DNA from: Amycolatopsis albispora
Lineage (GTDB): Bacteria; Actinomycetota; Actinomycetes; Mycobacteriales; Pseudonocardiaceae
NCBI RefSeq assembly: GCF_003312875.1
Contig: NZ_CP015163.1
Span: 1,364,001 to 1,428,000 of the forward strand
Length of the DNA stretch: 64,000 bases
Direction of reading: 5' to 3'
Below the pieces are notes generated by a model that was not told the origin of the DNA, ran no database searches, and was given only the letters and a program-made list of their open reading frames with translations. This document shows positions 59,121-64,000 of the stretch, one piece after another (position 1 is the first letter of the stretch; every line of letters starts with the position of its first letter). The position numbers and the translations under genes are program-made.

Positions 59121-61100
59121 TCAGTCCGGGCGGCTGCCCGGTTTGATCGAACGCCACAGCGGTGCGTCGTCGTCCGCACGGGTGACGAGGTAGGTGACGT
59201 TCAGGTGTGGTCGGTCGGGGGCGTGCCAGACCGCCATTGTTTGGGGCGCGGTCGTGCCGCCGGGTGCCGGGAGCGGGGTGAAGGGCGTGGGCGGGAGGTG
59301 TGGTCGCGCAGGCTTTTCCGGCTGTTCGGAGTCCTGCTGGGCTGCGTTCTCCGGCGGGGCTGGTGTCTCCGGCGCGCCTTCGGTTGACGTGCCCGTGTTT
59401 CGCCCGGTGTCCAGGGTGAGGCCTGAGCCAGGCGATGTCGCGACGGCCGCCACCGATCCGCCCCGTTCCGCAAGGGCTATGGTTACGGCGTCAGGCAGCC
59501 GCCCCCCAATCGAGTGAACTTGCAGCGCTTTGTTTGGCGATTTCGTCGCCGTCGGTGAGGGGCCCGGTTTGGTCACCGCGTGCACAAGCGGCGATTCGGT
59601 CGCCTCCGCCAACGGCACCAAAATGGGCTCGACAGTTTTCTCCAGCCCACGACCAAGCACCGCGACAGTCGTGGTCGCCAACGACAGCGGCTGATCGAGC
59701 AACTCCAGCACCGGCGCGGTGGTCTGCACCACCCGCGCCACTGGTTCGACCACCCCAGCAATGGTCCGATCCACCCAGTCCAGCACCGGCGCCCCCGGCG
59801 CCACCAAGTTGGCGACGGGCCGTTCGACGAGGTGGAGCGCCGGAGACACCGCCCCGACCAACTCAGCCACCGACTCACCCGCCCCAACCAGGACTTCCTC
59901 GGTCCGCCCCAACAACGGCGCCACACCCCTAGCAACACGCGCCGCTGGCCCAACCACCTGCCCTACTGGCCCGACCACACGCCCCGCTGGTCCACCCAGC
60001 ACCCCGGCTGGTCCACCCAACACCCCGGCTGGTCCACCCAGCGCCACCGCTGGTTCAACCAACGCAACGGCTGGTTCAACCAATGCCACGGCTGGTTCAA
60101 CCACCCGCGCCACCGGCTCAGCCGCCCGCGCGACCGCCCTGGTCAGAGGCGCGAAACCCTTGGCACCAGACGCGACCGGCTCGGCCACAAGCACAGCAGG
60201 TTTGGCGACGGACTCGACTGGCTCGGCCGCTGACATAACCGGTTCGGCTCCGGGCGCGACTGGTTCAGCGATGGAGCCAACCCGCTCGACCACAGGCCTT
60301 ATGGGCTTGGTGATTGGGTCAATCAGCTTGGCCACAGGCGTAACGGGCTCGGCGACGGGCGCTACCGTCTCGGCCGCAGACCTAACCGGATCGGTGACGG
60401 GCGTTACCTGCGCGGCCACACGCGTAACAGGCTTGGCGACTGGGCCAACCGGCTCGGCCACGCGCGTCACGGGTTTGGCGACGGGCGCGATCGGCTTGGC
60501 GACAGGCGTAACGGGCTTGGCGACTGGGGCAATCGGCTCGGCCACACGCGTAACAGGCACGGCGACAGGTGTTACCGGCGTGGCCCCAGGCGTAACCGGT
60601 TCTGGGACAGGCGCCAGCGAAGCGGCCAAGGGCGCGACCACCTCGGCGACAGGCGCCACCAACTCGGCCAAGGGCGCAACGGGCTCGGGCGCGACCGGCC
60701 GGACCCGTGGCGTACCGGGCTCGGCCACATGCGTACTGATTCCGGCAATCCCCGCGACCGTCTTCGCCGCCTGGCCGACCGGCTTCCCGGCCACATTGGT
60801 CACTGAACCGGTCGCTGAACCGTCCCGCAGTGGTTCAACCAATCGGGTGAGTACCGGCGGCGGTTCACGGCCCGGTTTCTCGCCCTGCGCCAAGGCATCC
60901 AACACCCCGGCCACCGGATCCCGCGCCGGTGCCGCATCCGCCGAAGAACCGAAAAGGCAGGAAACCGCGAACATCGCCAGTAACAGCCCGGTCACCCAGA
61001 GCAGGGCGCGCAGCCAGCGCCGCTGCGCCGTGCCGCCGGCCACCGCCACTGTCCGACCACCTCCGAGAACGCTCCCAGTACCCCCGTTCCGATTATTCAC
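59121..61100 (-). CDS. secreted seven-residue-repeat protein of unknown function
   Basis: 659 aa. A hydrophobic segment at about 28-50 (LRALLWVTGLLLAMFAVSC, then ADAAP) is a signal peptide or anchor. Residues about 130-330 are more than 25 tandem copies of a seven-residue unit V-A-E/K-P-V/I-T/A-P/R, for example VAKPVTPVAKPIAPVAKPV. A looser valine-rich region follows (VEPAVALVEPAVAL, GGPAGVLGGPAGVL), then a Pro/Thr linker and a compact end PHLNVTYLVTRADDDAPLW. No LPxTG, lipobox or known domain. Probably a cell-envelope structural protein. Not recognised further. Confidence 0.8.
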   Translation of the reverse strand: MNNRNGGTGSVLGGGRTVAVAGGTAQRRWLRALLWVTGLLLAMFAVSCLFGSSADAAPARDPVAGVLDALAQGEKPGREPPPVLTRLVEPLRDGSATGSVTNVAGKPVGQAAKTVAGIAGISTHVAEPGTPRVRPVAPEPVAPLAELVAPVAEVVAPLAASLAPVPEPVTPGATPVTPVAVPVTRVAEPIAPVAKPVTPVAKPIAPVAKPVTRVAEPVGPVAKPVTRVAAQVTPVTDPVRSAAETVAPVAEPVTPVAKLIDPITKPIRPVVERVGSIAEPVAPGAEPVMSAAEPVESVAKPAVLVAEPVASGAKGFAPLTRAVARAAEPVARVVEPAVALVEPAVALVEPAVALGGPAGVLGGPAGVLGGPAGRVVGPVGQVVGPAARVARGVAPLLGRTEEVLVGAGESVAELVGAVSPALHLVERPVANLVAPGAPVLDWVDRTIAGVVEPVARVVQTTAPVLELLDQPLSLATTTVAVLGRGLEKTVEPILVPLAEATESPLVHAVTKPGPSPTATKSPNKALQVHSIGGRLPDAVTIALAERGGSVAAVATSPGSGLTLDTGRNTGTSTEGAPETPAPPENAAQQDSEQPEKPARPHLPPTPFTPLPAPGGTTAPQTMAVWHAPDRPHLNVTYLVTRADDDAPLWRSIKPGSRPD

Positions 61101-61183
61101 ACCGCCGAGGCGCAGCGGAGCGCCCGAACGGCCCAGCCTGCGGGAGGTTTGGCATCCGCCACTTCGGGGGTACGCCCTCTGCC

Positions 61184-61333
61184 ATGTGGTTCGCGGTGAG
61201 CACTCCGGCAGTCGTGATGATCCTCGCCCTGCTGCTCGAAAGGTACGAGCGCAGATGCCGCCTCGGCGCGCCCGCCCACCGCGAACGCGCCGAACTGACC
61301 CACCCGGCCGGCGGGTCCACCGCGGTTTCCTGA
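61184..61333 (+). CDS. small single-TM membrane protein
   Basis: 49 aa. MWFAVSTPAVVMILALLLER is one TM helix, followed by a basic Arg-rich cytoplasmic tail. Similar 40-70 aa proteins starting with a Val/Pro TM helix and an ExR-x-R end are common in actinobacteria. The ribosome site is weak (G5 about 15 nt upstream), so expression is uncertain. The longer frame from 60929 has no support. Confidence 0.5.
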   Translation: MWFAVSTPAVVMILALLLERYERRCRLGAPAHRERAELTHPAGGSTAVS

Positions 61334-61337
61334 CCGG

Positions 61338-62705
61338 TCAGCGAGTGCGCGCCCGCAGCCCCAGCAGGGCGTCCACCACCAGGAAACCCAGCAGGGACAG
61401 GCCGAACACCGGCAGGAACCACGCCGCGAGCGCGCCGACCACCACGATCGCCACCAGCGCGGCCGGTGGCATCGACCGCCAGCCACCGCGGGCGAACGGC
61501 TGGCCCATGGCGAACCCCTCGCGCGTCGGCCTGCGGTGCCACCACATCCGGTAACCCCAGACCACCATGGTGATCAACGCCAGGCACACGACCGCGAGCA
61601 CGATCTGGTTGGGCAGGCCGAACAGCAGGCCCATGTGCGCGTCGATGCCCCAGCGGGCCAGCTTCGCGCCGAGCGGGTAGTCGTCGAACCGGAGCGTTTC
61701 GAGCACCTGCGCGTCCGCCGGGTCGACGGCCACCGTGTCCTGCTTCTCCGGCCAGCTGGTCTTGATCTGCTTGACCAGGTACACCTCGCCGTCACCGCCG
61801 GGCAGCGTGATCTCGACCTTGCCGTCGAGCCCGTGGGCGCGAGCCGCTTCGAGCACCCGGTCCGGCCCCGCGTCGGCGACCGGGGCGGAGTGGTGCCCGC
61901 TGTGCCCGGCGTGCGCACCGTGTTCGGCGTGCTCGGACAGGCTGGCCGACAGCGTCGGCGTTTCCCACGACAGCGCCGCGCGCAGGTCGGTGATGCTTTC
62001 ACCCGCGTACTGCGACCAGGTCAGCCCGGTCACCGACAGGAACAGCAGCACGATCGCCACCCACGAGCCGGTCGCGGCGTGCCAGGCGACCAGCTTCCGC
62101 CTGCCCTTCGCCCGGCGGTCGGCCACGCGGTGCTGGCGCCGCTTCGACCACCACAGCACCAGCCCGCCGAGCACCACCACCCACAGCCAGCTCGCCGCCA
62201 GCTCGCTGTACAACCGGCCGAAGTCGCCGAGGTGCAGGCTGCGGTGCAGCTGGTCGATCCAGGTGCGGACCGGGGTGGCCTGGCTGGAACCGTAGGTCTC
62301 CAGCACGCCGCGCACCTGGCTGGTGTACGGATCGACGTAGGCGGTCAGCCAGTGGCTGGCCTCCAGATCTGGCCTGCTGAAGATGACCTGCGTGGTGTCG
62401 GTGGGCTCGGGGCCGGGGCGCACGCGCACCACGGTCGCGTCCGGCACCGCCTGCCGCGCGGCGGCCAGCTGGCTTTCCAGCGGCTGCGCCGACGAACCCG
62501 CCGGCACGTGCAGCTCGTGGTCGTAGACGACCTGCTCCAGCTGCGGGGTGAAGATGTACAGCAGCCCGGTCAGCGCGGCGACCAGCAGGAACGGGCCGAT
62601 GAACACACCGGCGTAGAAGTGCAGGCGCAGCAGCAGCGGACGCGCCGAGCGGCGTCGCGCTCTGGCCGCCTCCGCGTCGGTTTCGACGAACTCGTCAGTG
62701 GTCAC
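61338..62705 (-). CDS. PepSY-associated TM protein (iron-regulated membrane protein family)
   Basis: 455 aa, four to five TM segments. The start RLHFYAGVFIGPFLLVAALTGLLY and the middle RKLVAWHAATGSWVAIVLLFLSVTGL are the two PepSY-TM half repeats; a periplasmic PepSY-type part includes GSSQATPVRTWIDQLHRSLHLG. A short His-rich loop (HAEHGAHAGHSGHH) may bind metal. Members are linked to iron uptake or ferric reduction. Substrate and partner unknown. Confidence 0.88.
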   Translation of the reverse strand: MTTDEFVETDAEAARARRRSARPLLLRLHFYAGVFIGPFLLVAALTGLLYIFTPQLEQVVYDHELHVPAGSSAQPLESQLAAARQAVPDATVVRVRPGPEPTDTTQVIFSRPDLEASHWLTAYVDPYTSQVRGVLETYGSSQATPVRTWIDQLHRSLHLGDFGRLYSELAASWLWVVVLGGLVLWWSKRRQHRVADRRAKGRRKLVAWHAATGSWVAIVLLFLSVTGLTWSQYAGESITDLRAALSWETPTLSASLSEHAEHGAHAGHSGHHSAPVADAGPDRVLEAARAHGLDGKVEITLPGGDGEVYLVKQIKTSWPEKQDTVAVDPADAQVLETLRFDDYPLGAKLARWGIDAHMGLLFGLPNQIVLAVVCLALITMVVWGYRMWWHRRPTREGFAMGQPFARGGWRSMPPAALVAIVVVGALAAWFLPVFGLSLLGFLVVDALLGLRARTR

Positions 62706-62751
62706 GTCGCTAGAGTCGGCGGGTGCGCGCGGGAAGTTCCCGCCGATCTGC

Positions 62752-63468
62752 TCAGCGGTGGGCGAGCAGCCACCAAGCGGCGGCGAGCCCGCCGGAGTTG
62801 GTCGCGGTGTGCACCGCCACCGGCGCCAGCAGGCTGCGCCCGGTGTGCCGCCACCAGTGCAGGAACACCCCGGCCCCGGCGGCGGCGAGCATGGCCAGCA
62901 CCGAAAGCAGCCACAACGGCAGGCCGCCGAGGGTGCCCGCGACCGCGGCGTTGCGGACCAGCGCCAGCGACGGCAGGAGGTGCCAGAGCCCGAACAGCCC
63001 GGCCGCGCCGAGCACCGGGCCCCACCGCCAGCGCTGCCCGCCGCCGAGCAGCGCGGGCAGCACCCCGCGGAAGGCGACCTCCTCGACGAGCACCGTGCCG
63101 AGCGGGATGCGGATGAGCGTCTGCCAGAGCACCTCGGTCAGGTCGGGGGAGCCGACGCGGCCGTCGTCGAACAGCGGGCGGAACGCGGGCACGGCCAGCG
63201 CGACGGCGAAGGTGAGCAGCACCAGGCCCATCCCGATCAACCCGACCACGGCACCGCGGCCGAGCTGTCGCCTGCCCAGGCCCATCGCGGTCGCGGCCAC
63301 GCCGGATGAGCGCGCGAGCACCACCAGCAGGACGGCGGTGACCGTGCCGCACACCGGGTATGCCCAGCCGGGCAGCACGCGGTTGGCGAGGAAGGTGGCG
63401 GTGGCGAGCAACAACACAGCCACAGTGACGGCGACGACGCGAATGCCCTCACCCGTGCGCGCGCCCAT
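62752..63468 (-). CDS. CPBP family intramembrane metalloprotease
   Basis: 238 aa, about 7 TM segments. Catalytic motifs: motif 1 VEEVAFRGVLPAL (EE-x3-R), motif 2 GLFGLWHLLP (F-x3-H), motif 3 VHTATNSGG. CAAX-processing/bacteriocin-self-immunity type protease; substrates in actinobacteria are unknown. Divergent from the LysR gene at the window end. Confidence 0.9.
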   Translation of the reverse strand: MGARTGEGIRVVAVTVAVLLLATATFLANRVLPGWAYPVCGTVTAVLLVVLARSSGVAATAMGLGRRQLGRGAVVGLIGMGLVLLTFAVALAVPAFRPLFDDGRVGSPDLTEVLWQTLIRIPLGTVLVEEVAFRGVLPALLGGGQRWRWGPVLGAAGLFGLWHLLPSLALVRNAAVAGTLGGLPLWLLSVLAMLAAAGAGVFLHWWRHTGRSLLAPVAVHTATNSGGLAAAWWLLAHR

Positions 63469-63520
63469 GCCCCGACAGTAATTCGGCCTCGTGGCAGCCG
63501 CACGGTACTAGTCTTCGCTC

Positions 63521-64000
63521 GTGGAAGCGCATTTGCGGGATCTCCGGTACTTCACCGCCGTCGCCGAGGAGTTGAGTTTCACCAAGGCGGCCACCGAGCG
63601 GCTCTACATCTCCCAGCCCGCGCTGAGCAAGCAGATCCGCCAGTTGGAGAACCTCCTGCGCGTCACCCTGTTCAACCGCGACCACCAGCGCGTCACCCTG
63701 ACCCCGGCCGGTGAGGCCCTGCTGCCCCGCGCGAAGCAGTTGCTGGAGCTGTGGGACGACACCCGCCGCCAGGTGGGGGAGGCGGCCGGGGAGGCCACCT
63801 TGACCGTCGGCTTCCAGACGCGGATCGGGCGCGGGCTGATCCCGCGCGTCTCCGCGGAGATGACGCGGCGGCTGCCCGGCTGGCGGCTGCTGTTCCGCCA
63901 GATCGCCTGGCGTGACGCGACCGCGGGCCTCGGGCGCGCCGAGGTCGACGTGGCCGTCGCCTGGCTGCCGGTCCCGGACGGTGGCGACCTCGCCTGGCGC
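63521..64000 (+). CDS. LysR family transcriptional regulator (3' end outside window)
   Basis: 160 codons in the window from GTG 63521; LysR proteins are about 300 aa, so nearly half is missing. N-terminal HTH: HLRDLRYFTAVAEELSFTKA and LYISQPALSKQIRQLENLLRV. The start of the effector domain is GEATLTVGFQTRIGRGLIP. Divergent from the CPBP protease, with only 52 bp between starts, so that gene may be a target. Confidence 0.9.
   Translation, partial: MEAHLRDLRYFTAVAEELSFTKAATERLYISQPALSKQIRQLENLLRVTLFNRDHQRVTLTPAGEALLPRAKQLLELWDDTRRQVGEAAGEATLTVGFQTRIGRGLIPRVSAEMTRRLPGWRLLFRQIAWRDATAGLGRAEVDVAVAWLPVPDGGDLAWR

Noticed and set aside
59719..61554. 611-aa rightward ORF with Thr-Gly repeats
   Set aside because: It is the antisense reading of the seven-residue-repeat gene; it has no signal or start context and its repeats mirror the other strand.

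Overview
This window is high-GC actinobacterial DNA. Small genes overlap by 1-4 nt, GTG and TTG starts are common, and regulators of the LacI, TetR, MarR, GntR, ArsR, PaaX and LysR families are abundant. A complete conservon (CvnA-B-C-D plus a P450), a Spo0M protein, mycothiol-type DinB proteins and secreted polysaccharide hydrolases point to a soil mycelial actinomycete, most likely Pseudonocardiaceae (Amycolatopsis-like). The genus is an inference. No rRNA, tRNA, transposase, phage gene or CRISPR array was recognised. The window reads as chromosomal arm-type accessory metabolism rather than a mobile island.

Layout. 1-6013: plant polysaccharide degradation (GH1 beta-glucosidase with a divergent LacI regulator, secreted GH5 cellulase behind a perfect CebR/CelR-type operator, secreted GH74 xyloglucanase). 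6055-13932: small enzymes and regulators, including a P-loop kinase followed by a Walker A-less shortened copy, an ECF41/SigJ-like sigma factor, a TetR/DUF6204 pair and an ArsR-AHSA1-DinB operon with paired operators. 13934-17628: Spo0M protein and a gluconate locus (GntR regulator, gluconokinase, permease). 17698-22324: PaaX regulator, amidohydrolase, MHS transporter and acyl-CoA ligase, probably a carboxylic or aromatic acid catabolic unit. 22298-24199: a large beta-helix lipoprotein. 24275-30635: a quinate/shikimate-type locus (MHS transporter, TetR, shikimate dehydrogenase, QuiC-type dehydratase/HPPD-like fusion). 30661-35383: a heterodimeric ABC exporter, TetR and NUDIX.

35345-35854 is a tandem array of 13 degenerate units of about 39 bp between two convergent genes and running into the 3' ends of both. 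35840-43280 holds a VOC protein, a normal P450, a conservon whose P450 lacks the ExxR motif, and an indoleamine-dioxygenase-like gene. 43440-47660 has assorted small genes and a frameshifted membrane-protein remnant. 47649-58777 is one tightly overlapping operon, transcribed leftward from a regulated promoter next to a FadR-type regulator: a Dpp-type ABC importer with one permease fused to its ATPase, a DHDPS/NAL-family lyase, GH42 beta-galactosidase and secreted sialidase. This is best explained as a sialoglycan scavenging operon. 58782-64000: DUF1883 protein, a long secreted protein built of seven-residue V-A-x-P repeats, PepSY and CPBP membrane proteins and a truncated LysR regulator.

The most unusual items are the 39-bp array, the seven-residue-repeat protein, the ExxR-less conservon P450, the kinase/pseudo-kinase pair, the permease-ATPase fusion and a family of long perfect intergenic palindromes that sit between convergent genes.
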